Of a DNA stretch of 52,891 bases, positions 24,434 through 33,639 are shown one piece after another. The notes beneath the pieces are model-generated. The model ran no database searches and had not been told where the DNA came from. It worked only from the letters and a program-made list of their open reading frames with translations. The translations under genes were made by a program, and so were the position numbers. Source of the stretch: Gymnopilus junonius (Eukaryota; Basidiomycota; Agaricomycetes; Agaricales; Galerinaceae); contig JADNYJ010000240.1 in the NCBI GenBank assembly GCA_015501075.1, positions 1 through 52,891 of the forward strand. The letters run 5' to 3'. How positions within the stretch are numbered: the first letter of the stretch is position 1; every line of letters begins with the position of its first letter.

Positions 24434-26145
24434 ATGGAAACCCTCAAATTCCACAAGATCAATCCTGAATTCCATCTTGACACCCCTCGTCCTATCGTGC
24501 TGACCCCTTCTTCTGTCATTTCCGACCTTACCACCATGGCCAATAATATCTCCAACTCCCTTCTTTTTAGTCTGCTCCCTCCAATCACTACCATCAAGCA
24601 AGAACTCGCGTCCAACCCTCTCCTCGCTCCCCCTCCGCCTAAAGCAACCCCCAAAGTTACTTACTCTGACTTTGCCACTGAAAAGGCTAAGCACCTTCAC
24701 CGCGCTGCCAATAAATACCCTACTGTCAAACATGCTCTATTTCTCAGGACGTTGCATACCTCTATCTGAGTCCTTGATCCTATTACACACTGTTACTGCA
24801 TCTATCACCTCGGACAGATTGCTCACTTCATGGTTACCGACAAACACATTTGAACAGGACGATTTAATCCTAACCTCATCCCTGGCAGTTATCACGAGTT
24901 TGCTGAAGCCTTTAACTCCCACAACACGTCCAACAAACACTTTGCCACGTTCGACTTCTCTACCAACATTCCATATATCATCAGCACAGGTGTTACCTTC
25001 ATGGATTTTAATATAGATCCCTCTCTCATCAGGTGGAAGACCTTCAAACCCGACTATCCTCAATTTTGCAACATGCCCTACTGTCAACAATATGTTCTTC
25101 ATGATATTCTCACTGATGTACAGAAGATCGAACCTTCTTTCCAGCCACCTTCTATTTATAGTCATCAGCACACCAAATCTGTCAATCATTCCCAGATTCT
25201 TACCTACCCTACACACCTTATCCACTATATCACCACTAATATCTTCCTCTTTAAACATTACCATTTAGCAGCATGGAATTGAATCTCCACTACCACTATC
25301 CTCCATACTATGTACCGCCAGAATCAGATTTCAAGCTTCATAGAGACCTCCCTTTGCCTGTTCCTACTTTGACCTTGAGACAGTCTCTCCTAGGGTTGCC
25401 GAAGTTCAGTTCAGAACTGACAGTTCGAACCTGAACTGGCTGAACTGAACTGCAGTTCGGATGCAGTTCTGGTTCTCAGTTCGGCCTATGGCCAGTCAGT
25501 TCAAACTGAACTGAACTGTTTGTTGGGTGTGGTTAAAATTATCAAATTTTGACCTTCAAAAGTGATTATTTTGGCATCAAAAAATTACCATTAGATTCCC
25601 ATAATGTATAGAGAACTCCTTAGCACTAATCCCAAGCACTAAATGACATAAAATAATTTCTTAAAATGATTTTATTTATTGTGTGAGGACATGAGCTACA
25701 TGACACTACCCAATGCTTGAAAAATCAGTAAATAATATACTGTTTTGTACATATAGCAATGTCTAATGATAGAAGATAGACATATCTGTAGTCTGTCTAC
25801 TATTTCAAAGCCTCAGATGAAAGGAAATTTTATGTTTTGGCCATTGCCAGTTCAGAACAGTTCGAACCAGTTCGAACTGAGAACTGAACTGAACTGGGAA
25901 GTTCAGTTCTCAGTTCAGAAAATTGGCCAAAGAACTGAACTGAACTGAACTTTGGCAACCCTAGTCTCTCCCTATCCCCCCTTCCACCTTACCATCGAAA
26001 CTTGCAAGAAAAAGGGCAAGGTCGCCTTCTTGTGAAAGATATACCAAGCGTTGACGCGTCGATCTGCCAACCAGGTATCCCTCAAATGATCCTCCCTGTC
26101 ATCGAAATGAGCACAATTATCACCATTGGAATCTCCATTTCCTAG
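24434..26145 (+). pseudogene. Extra reading frame between pol and 3' LTR, unknown protein
   Basis: A pyrimidine-rich leader (24300-24430) precedes ATG 24434. The frame then stays open apart from TGA at 24767, 24851, 25280, 25370 and 25376. It resumes after the 573-bp element (from 25972) and stops at TAG 26143-26145. Encoded features include a Pro-rich hinge (PLLAPPPPKATP), a basic helix (EKAKHLHRAANKYP), FNPNLIPGSYHEFAEAF, and FSTNIPYIISTGVTFMDF. There is no signal peptide or membrane segment, so it does not look like an env gene. I do not recognise the family. It shares the strand and the TGA-only decay of pol, so it was probably a coding part of the element. It could be a captured host gene. 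Confidence 0.55.
25391..25963 (-). mobile_element. 573-bp hAT-like MITE, copy 2
   Basis: Same length as copy 1 (11462-12034) and nearly identical to it in reverse orientation. The ends are TAGGGTTGCCGAAG and TTTGGCAACCCTA. A perfect 8-bp target duplication GTCTCTCC flanks it at 25383-25390 and 25964-25971. It splits the extra reading frame of the gypsy element, so it inserted after that element did. Confidence 0.93.
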
Positions 26146-26380
26146 GTGCAGGTGGTTTTGGGGAAGTCTACATAACAGAGTTACCCACTTCGCATGTGCC
26201 CATCTATATATACATACAAAGTTACCCCCTGTCCAAGTGCTGCGTCTTTTATCACCCACTGTTCTATCAAAATCCCCTATGCAGATGTGTCATCTCTCGC
26301 TCAAGGATGACTCCTTTGCATCCTTTATGGCTCTCATTACTGCTGAACCCCAAAAGGCAGTGGTGAAGGACATCCCGATT

Positions 26381-26635
26381 CCTGCCTAGTATGCACCTCC
26401 TTGGGGGGTGCAGAGGCATCGTATAGCAGTCCAAAACCCATTCTTCCTGCCTAGTATGCATCTCCTTGGGGGGTGCAGAGGCATCATATTGTCCAATCCC
26501 ACTCTTCCTGCCTAGTATGCACCTCCTTGGGGGCGTGGAGGCATTGTATAACAGAAGCAAGTGCTGCTTTGACTGCGTATGTGCAAAGTCCTGTCCACCT
26601 AGTGTGCACCATCTTGGCGTTGTGCAGGCATGTCT
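26381..26635. repeat. Four-copy tandem repeat of about 61-65 bp with hairpin cores
   Basis: Units begin CCTGCCTAGTATGC at 26381, 26446 and 26507, with a degenerate fourth near 26597. Each contains a short near-palindrome of the form TGCACCTCC-TTGG-GGGGTGCA. The array lies between the extra reading frame and the 3' LTR of the gypsy element. It may be an untranslated structural region; the function is unknown. Confidence 0.8.
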
Positions 26636-26639
26636 CGAC

Positions 26640-27419
26640 AAATGATCCGTTTTAGCGTCCCCCTACTAGCACCCCCTACTAGCATCATCCCTTGTCCTGT
26701 CCTGCTGCCCTGTTGACCCCGAAAGATTTCTTGTCTCAGACAAGGGCCAGGTCGATCCATGACGAAATAATGACATCACGCGAACCTTCTGCAATCATGG
26801 GCCCAATGCTCGCTCATCGGGCATCATACCCTTAGTACATCATCAGAAAGCTTGCTAATGAAAAGAAAGAAAGAGTGCTTGAAAACAGAATCCTGACAGG
26901 CAACATTGAAGATGATTGTCCAGTGACGACTCCATCAATCACTCACTAGACGCCGGTCCCTAGCTCATAGAATAAACACCGAGAACAAATAAATGCTGCC
27001 TTGGCGTGCAGCAGAGCATTAGATGTGGTGGAAATTTTTTAATTTTATTATCAAAACCTGTATAAATAACACTCTGTGCTTGTAATTCCCCACGGCGACA
27101 TAGCCTTGGCCATTCGTGTCTTTTAATATGGACGGGAATGGCGGTTGGCCCATGAAAACCATGATGGATGCAGGTGCCTCATGAGCGGTCATAAGTTGAC
27201 AGGTCTTGCGAACTGCTTGTGGGCCAGTTGTTCCTTTATTGGGACCCCACCGGTTATCCTCCCCCCCCCCCTGCTCCCTGTGTTCCGCTTGGATCATCGA
27301 CAAGCTCCCACCAAGTACCTGCTCGTCTCCTCCCTCCAAACATATTGATGATGACGACGAATCCACCGGAGATTCGGCCATGACTGTTGAGAATTCTTCT
27401 GGAATCCTCGGAGGGCGTA
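26640..27419. other. Untranslated 3' region of the gypsy element
   Basis: No sustained coding frame related to the element is seen. Minus-strand frames such as 27019-27381 look like chance. There is a short direct repeat CCCCTACTAGCA at about 26661-26685 and a C-run near 27260-27269. The expected polypurine tract next to the LTR is weak (CGGAGGGCGTA just before 27420). Confidence 0.4.
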
Positions 27420-27703
27420 TGTGGCAAATACGTGACCATCAAATCAAATCCCTTATCTTATCTTCGTGAACGCGTGTCTCTTTTATTGTAGTTTATATAA
27501 ATGACTTGTTTCTTTGTTGTCTCCGTATTAAATAACTCATAACAAATCATTTCTTAGTTACCTGACTGTATTAACTAGTTTACTGATTCTTACTTGACTC
27601 AAAGTTCTAGTCATAGTAGTACCGAGAAACATATAAATACTGCACCGTGTGCCGCCTCGTTCGACCCGCCGACTCCCGTCACGGATCGTTACTCGACGTC
27701 ACA
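27420..27703 (+). repeat. 3' LTR of the gypsy element (284 bp)
   Basis: It starts TGTGGCAAATACG and ends GACGTCACA, followed by the ACTAC target duplication. Against the 5' LTR I see five substitutions, all CpG transitions, and three single-base indels. This copy lacks the inverted insertion of the 5' LTR and is probably closer to the ancestral form. Confidence 0.95.
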
Positions 27704-27780
27704 ACTACGGTCCGGACTGCGGGTTGGTCCAAATTAACTCACGAGTCCGATTCACTTGAACAGCTTTTCTTTGGCTAGTC

Positions 27781-27859
27781 CGATGTCCCTCAATATCGTT
27801 TTTACGTTGGACATCGACACGATATAAATACTCGCGTGTTCTTCAAGTTCACGATGTCC
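27781..27859 (+). promoter_or_regulatory. TATA box with CGATGTCC motifs upstream of the GTPase-lipoxygenase gene
   Basis: A TATAAATA sequence lies at 27823-27830. CGATGTCC occurs at 27781-27788 and 27852-27859 and its complement GGACATCG at 27809-27816, so one inverted pair sits just upstream of the TATA box. A conserved-looking short leader exon starting at ATG 27853-27859 follows. This is a plausible core promoter with a repeated regulator site; the regulator is unknown. Confidence 0.45.
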
Positions 27860-27994
27860 AACCAATTCCACACGCATAAAGGAGTCAGTCACATTATCTG
27901 GTACCCCGATTGACATGCTTCACAAAACGACGTCGTGATTGGTGAGTAATTATTTCTTGTTCATTGGATACCACTCAAAAAATTCCTCAGTGTA

Positions 27995-30936
27995 ATGGGT
28001 TCCACAGGGACTGGAAAGTCGTCGGTGAGTTCAGACCTGTGAAGATTTCGCTCTCTGAGATTGACTTTGGTTGGCAGTTTGTCAAACTTCTCACTGGCAA
28101 TTCCTCTGTCAAAATCGGTACCGCATTGGACTCCGAGACTAGTAGCGTCCAGGTCCTGCGCTTTTTGGATCCTGTCAGTCGTCGCAACGTCGTCGTCGTC
28201 GATACGCCTGGTTTCGACGATTCGCGAACAGGTTTTACTGATACCCAGATCCTCGCCACGATCACCAAGTTTTTGCTCAATGAGTTCGTCCATTCTTGCA
28301 ATTCTCTGCACATTTTTTGGGCTTATAAGTCAATCTTTATTGCCAGGTATGATGGCAACAGAAAGTTGAATGCTCTCGTTTACCTTCAACGGATATCCGA
28401 CCCTAGGTTCGGTGGGCAAACCAGCCGTAATCTGAAGATGTTCCAAAGTCTGTGCGGAGCGAATAATTACAAGAACGTTATAGTATTGACAACGTTCTGG
28501 GATCGAGTCGATGTTGAAGAAGAAGGATTGAAGCGAGAGGAACAACTTAGGTCAAGGTATCTCAAAGATCTTCTCGATGGCGGTGCTCGTTTTATGCGGT
28601 ACAACCAGACCATTCGAAGTGCCCAACGAGTCCTTGCACATGTCATGACGCTGACTCCGACCAACGTCGACATACAAAGAGAGATCCGTATGGAGGGCAA
28701 ATCCCTTGAGGACACAGCTGCCGGATCTGTGCATCGAGAGGAAGTCGAACGCATTATTGCTAAACACAATAAAGAGGTCTCCGAACTCAGAACGGAGCTG
28801 GAGATGGTCAAGGAGGCTGACAAGGCGTTGAGGAGAGAGCTGGAAGAGGAGCGCACCAATTTACAGGAGAAATTAACCCACTGGGAGAATGAAAGATCGG
28901 CATTAAAAAGAGGTTTGGACAACGCAAAAAAATCTCGTGAACAATTGGAGACCGAAGCTGCGAAGGCAAAGGAAACTCGCGCGAAATCACGCCAAGAACT
29001 CGAAAACAACTGGTCAACGAAGTTGGATGCTCAAGAAAAGGCTCGCAGCACAGTGGTCCAGAGTTTGCAGAATCAGCTCGAGAAAAGAATTGTGGCTCAG
29101 CAGGAGGGAGAGCGTCAGGGGCGAGAAATAAGCCCTCCATCGTATGAAGAGGTGTATAGTGGTGAGTTACAAATCGTCTGTTACTCTCAGTTCCTAACAG
29201 CATCTGCAGGGATTGGACGTCCTAGGAGTGCAACTTACCAGTTTGTGCAATCGGGTATATATCCCCCTTATCTGAAGTCTATTCCACGAGAGTATCAAAC
29301 TACGGACATCTTCGATTTTGCAACCTTTGTCGAGACCGGATCGATGGTCTTCCTCCAACCAAATCTGTTGCCCAATAAACGAAAAAAAGCACCGGACGCC
29401 CTTACGACACGCAGTATGCAAGATCTGGTCGACCACAACCTTCAGCTCCACTTGGAAGCACGTGATGGGCGCAGCTCCAATATGTATACCAGGAGGAATA
29501 TTGGACTTCGCGATGACTGGTACACAGACGCAGTTTTTGGTCAGCAGCAATTCACAGGGACCAATCCCACTACCATTACTCTTGCCTCCACTTCGTGGAT
29601 TGAGGAGTTCAAGGCCGCCTCGTGCACTCAAAGACTTATTCGTGTCGAGAAGCTTTTGACTGACGATCCCAACAGCCTTTATGTGCAGGATTACAGTGAT
29701 TACCGCCCTACTATGGGTATCGCTTCAGCCGCAGATTTCTCGTTGGATGGACGTTATGGCTGCTCGTCGGTCGTACTTTTCCGTCTCGAGCCTGAGGGTA
29801 AATTACATCCCCTGGCCATAACAATCGACTACAAAGGCAGTATGGAAAGCTCTGTCACCATATTCAATCGTCGACACACATCGTCAATTCCTGGTGATGA
29901 GGCGGCAGACTGGCCATGGCGTTACGCGAAAATGTGCACCCAGGTCTCTGATTGGTTTCGTCACGAGGTTACTGTCCATCTGACCTACACCCATCTGATA
30001 GAGGAAGTCCTCATCGTTGCTGCACACCGTACATTTGATCCATCGCACATAGTCCTGAAGTTGCTCAAGCCGCATTGGACGACCACCCTTTCGCTCAACA
30101 AAGCTGCCCGTGACACTCTCGTACCAAAGATCATCATTCCTCTGACTGGCTTCACTGCATCACAGACGTATGTATTTATAAAGAGCCAGTTCAGCTCATT
30201 CGATTGGACGGGCTCTTACGTCCCAAATGACCTTCCCAGGCGCGGATTTCCGATTGAGGATTTGGACAAATTTAAGTTCCACAATTATGGTTATGCCCGC
30301 AATATATATCGCATTTGGCAGATCCTACGCAAATTCGTCAGCAGCGTTCTCACACAAGTCTATGTGGGCGGTGATGCACAAGTAGCCGGTGACAGCTCTG
30401 TGGCCGCTTTCTGTCGGGAGGCTCGTTCCAATAGTGGGGGTCAGCTATTCAACTTCCCCGACATCAAGACTTTGGATGAACTAATCGACTTTATCACCAT
30501 GGGTATCCATATTGCCTCTCCACAGCACACTGCTGTGAATTATCTGCAGCAGTACTACCAGACCTTCGTTCCCAACAAACCATCGGCTCTTTTTCAGCCT
30601 CTTCCTCGATCTTTGGAGGAGCTTCAGACATACACAGAGAAGGATATATTATCCGCCCTTCCAATACATCGACCACGGGAATGGCTGGTCATGGCTCAGG
30701 TCCCATACCTGCTGTCATTTGAGGTAGCCGAGGAAAACACCATCATGCATTATGCAAAAGCAGCACCTAATCAATTGTCGACTCCCGGGCCCATTCGCGA
30801 TGCGGCGAAAGTTTTAGAGGATGATCTTGAAGATTTTGTTTACACTGTTTCGGCGCATAGCATGGAGTTGGATGACCAGCAAACACCATACCTTGTTTTA
30901 GACCCGGTCAGGACTGCCATATCAATTCTCATCTAA
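27995..30936 (+). CDS. AIG1-like GTPase-coiled coil-lipoxygenase fusion protein
   Basis: From ATG 27995 the P-loop GSTGTGKSS precedes an intron (28025-28077). The GTPase continues with VDTPGFDDS (G3, about 28195) and VLTTFWDRV (about 28485). A charged coiled coil (28740-29110) leads to a PPSY motif near 29140. An intron of 48 bp (29162-29209, with CTAAC branch site) joins the lipoxygenase domain; the frame is open whether or not it is spliced. Lipoxygenase marks: FTGTNPTTI, metal-binding HLTYTH (29977-29994), HTAVN (from 30526) and a C-terminal Ile (SILI, stop at 30934). The domain has about 570 residues, typical for fungal forms, which insert oxygen into linoleate. Three oddities: the leader exon (TGA at 27910, phase mismatch) does not join cleanly; the donor of a GTPase intron found in the paralogue is mutated near 28272, so that intron is retained in frame; and no coding break is seen after 28078. 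The fusion is read directly from sequence; its activity is inferred. Confidence 0.85.
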
Positions 30937-31373
30937 TGATCATCTAAATCGTTACTCTACACATTAAGACTTGGAACATTTTCCTGGAATTGACATGTGT
31001 ACTATTACTTCTCCGAATTGTACATTAAAAACGTTGGTCTGATACTCTGTCGATTTCTTACATGCTATTAATGAAGCCAAAAGACTGTCAAAAGTCTTCA
31101 ATGATTGTTACAAACCCAGAACTTCGGTTCATTCACATAGACAGAAAATCGGCTCAAGTCCTTCACCGTCCTGGCTAAACCAGTACAAATTTCCGCCGGT
31201 GTTGCAGTCCCATTTTCTTCAAGCTGCGATCGATTCTCTGCCAGAGTTGAAGACCGCGACTATCAGCATCCTAATGATGCCAAATCATAATGCATGAGGA
31301 CCAGCGCTCACGCTGACAGGCGAGGATTTGTAACGCTAAGAAATCTTTACGAGTTAAAGTATACTGAACCACA
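30937..31373. other. Intergenic, convergent 3' ends
   Basis: This AT-rich gap separates the plus-strand fusion gene from the minus-strand peptidase gene. No ORF, RNA gene or repeat is evident. It should contain the polyadenylation sites of both genes. Confidence 0.4.
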
Positions 31374-33613
31374 TCATTTCAAATACTTGTCCACATGCTC
31401 AAGAACACGCTGAAGAACATCTTCACAATTACCCCTCTCCTCAAATCCATGGTCTTCACGGGGGTAGACAACGAGCTGAGGAGTTATATTGGGCTTAGCT
31501 TCTCGCTCGACGCCTCTGACAAAAGAAATCGCTTGCGTCAGGGGTACTCTGGCGTCATTGTTCCCATGGACCAGTAAAAGAGGCGCCGTTACATTCTTGA
31601 CGTCCTTGATGGGACTTCCCTTTAGGTAAAGTGGTTCTCCCGATTTCCATGGAGCGCCTCCACCTAGAGTAGCCTGATTTACACAAGAAATTAATGTGGA
31701 TTGTTCAGAAGGTTCTCAAGCGATCCACACACTTCAATGTCCGGCACGTCTGAGGTAGCAGCCAACATACCCCAATCGGTTATACCTGCACCAATGACGC
31801 CGACTTTGAACTTATTGTTAGGTCGAGTGACTCCAAGAGCGGCGAGAAAGCCGCCTTGACTATATCCTGCAATGCCAATCCGTTCGGGGTCCACGAGCCC
31901 TTGGGAGATTCCTTCTTCTATCATCGTCTCGACATCCAACCACTCTATGCCACCCACTCCATTTGCAGCCATGGCAAATGAATCACCTCGGCATCAGGAG
32001 TTTCACAATTTACTTGTTTACGCTTGTACAAGCGGAAATAAGCGTAAAAAAGCGTCAAAGTAAAAAGTTAGACAATCCGCGTCCCTTTTTCGGAAAAGCG
32101 ACTTTGATGGCCAGTTCGCATCACAAATTTGTAATGAAAATTCTGGAACTTTCTAATGATTTTGCCCTAACTTGGCTTTTTTTACTTGCCGTGCGGCAGC
32201 CGCAAGCCGGAAAACTGCCAAAAGCGGACAAGTAAATTGCGAACTTCCTGATGGGCCGAGGCCTGTAAGGGTTTCTTATCAGACTAAAGGATTCAATTAG
32301 CTCAAGAAGATTCGCTTGCCACCATGGTAATTCAGAGAGAAGACGAGATACCCATATGATGCTAAGAATGGGCGCCATCTTGAATGTCCTGATAATCCTT
32401 GAGAAATAATTGCGTAAGGAAGAAAATTCGACATACCAAATTCAAGGCCCAAGGTATCTCGCCTAGGAACAAGCGCGACCTTCAGCTCCAAAGAAAATAA
32501 ATCAATGCAAATATGCAATGACGTATGATGCTGGACCACCATGCGCAACAATAACTGTCAGCAAGTTCCTGTTCTTCAAGTCAACTCCCTTTGGATAGCT
32601 AATCACTCCTTCCAGGGCTACATCATCTGAGCCCTTCCAGTAAAAAGGCTTCGCCTGCGGGACTTCCTTGGAATTCAACCAAGGATTATGAGAAGATAGT
32701 TTCTTTGACAATACCCCTTTTGCTCTGAATTCTGTGGTCCCAGACCAGATATTAGCGAGGTGACCAAAGACAGCTGAACTCTTCAGAGCGACAAAGACAT
32801 ACTTCCCATCATCAGTCAGTACCATATCCCAGTTGTGCGTGGAATAGTCAACTTCAGTCTGGAAAGCTGTGAAGCCGAATTTATTGTCTTCATCCCAAAC
32901 GTCAAACTTGGTGATCAGATTCTCAGCAACTTCTACAACGTATTGAGACTTCCACTGAAGATCAACAATTTGACTGAGATCGTTGATTTCCCCATATGCT
33001 AGATATTTTGCAGTGACAGGGGAAAGATTTTGCGAAGACTGTGCCCACGACCAGAGAGTGTCGACCGAAGAGAGTTCTGAGGGTTGGAATTTTTGCAAAA
33101 AGATGAAATCGCCTTGCTCTCTCCAAACAGTACTACTCCCAGGCGGTCGGACATACTTAAATGCACTACAAGACTCCTCAGATGAAATGGAAGTGATCGT
33201 TTCATCCACAGGAAGCAAGCCAACTTGAGCCTCGAGATCAGCATGGCCCATCAAGCAATAGGCTATGGAGGAACTATCTGGACTCCTTGCCGATTTCCCA
33301 ATTGAACAACAGAGGCAACACTTCTCTGAACATCAGAATGAGATCCTGCTGTTGACAAACAGAACAAGTGAGCAGAGCTACCAGCTTCGTCCCGATCCGA
33401 TAGGAAATATATCTGTTCTGATGACATGGGACAAAATGATGGAGAATAGTCTCTATGTTCTCCTGAAGTAATCTGTTGGGCACTGTCTTCTGTGAAAGTA
33501 TTTGCAACCCAGATTGCAGATGTCTTGTTATCCCCAGATTTGAAGGTGGGCCCGACAGTGTAGATGACGCGCGAGCCGTCCTTGGAGAGTTTCAGATCTG
33601 TGATGGCATCCAT
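31374..33613 (-). pseudogene. S9 (prolyl oligopeptidase-type) peptidase, interrupted
   Basis: A serine peptidase of the S9 family (acylaminoacyl-peptidase or dipeptidyl-peptidase-5-like). The N-terminal propeller begins MDAITDLKLSKDGSRVIYTV (33613) and includes SPSFCPMSSEQIYFLSDRDE. The hydrolase part has HGGP (about 32535), RDTLGLEFG, SLNYHGG, and the nucleophile motif GYSQGGF (about 31855-31875). The catalytic Asp (HGNNDARVP, about 31570-31545) and His (EDHGFEE, about 31450) follow, ending DKYLK and TGA at 31374. Two breaks are visible. A frame change near 33285 lies between QGV and SPDSSSIAY. An inverted-repeat element at 31992-32253 sits inside the GGLGRGDSFA loop next to a GC-donor intron. 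The gene is probably inactive unless the insertion is spliced out. Confidence 0.75.
31992..32253. mobile_element. About 262-bp inverted-repeat element in the peptidase gene
   Basis: The ends CATCAGGAGTTTCACAATTT and, inverted, CATCAGGAAGTTCGCAATTT extend to ACTTG, giving terminal repeats of about 25 bp. It has no coding capacity. Flanking bases suggest a 2-3 bp duplication (CC or GCC on the gene strand), but flanking CCTCGG/CCGAGG pairing makes the ends ambiguous. A Tc1-like or Harbinger-like MITE is possible; the superfamily is not settled. Confidence 0.7.
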
Positions 33614-33639
33614 TCATCAGCAATATCTGATTTTTGGCT

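Larger units (their letters stand above)
16086..27703 (+). mobile_element. Ty3/gypsy chromovirus-type LTR retrotransposon, 11.6 kb
   Basis: The LTRs start TGTGGCAAATACG and end TCACA, at 16086-16483 and 27420-27703. A perfect 5-bp target duplication ACTAC flanks the whole (16081-16085 and 27704-27708). Inside are gag with a zinc knuckle, aspartic protease, reverse transcriptase, RNase H, integrase and a chromodomain, in that order, as in chromoviruses. An extra long frame lies between pol and the 3' LTR, which makes the element unusually long. It is disabled by many TGA codons, one TAG and several single-base frameshifts. A 573-bp hAT-like element has inserted at 25391. Confidence 0.95.

Noticed and set aside
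26128..26175. A protein-kinase glycine-rich loop (FLGAGGFGEVY) encoded at the end of the gypsy region
   Set aside because: Only about a dozen residues fit, in a frame different from the long reading frame, and no VAIK, HRD or DFG follows. Likely coincidence.
27964..28077. The continuous frame from 27964 as the N-terminus of the fusion protein
   Set aside because: Those 38 codons read through an intron in a frame that does not encode the P-loop. The frame giving GSTGTGKSS, spliced at 28025-28077, matches the paralogue.
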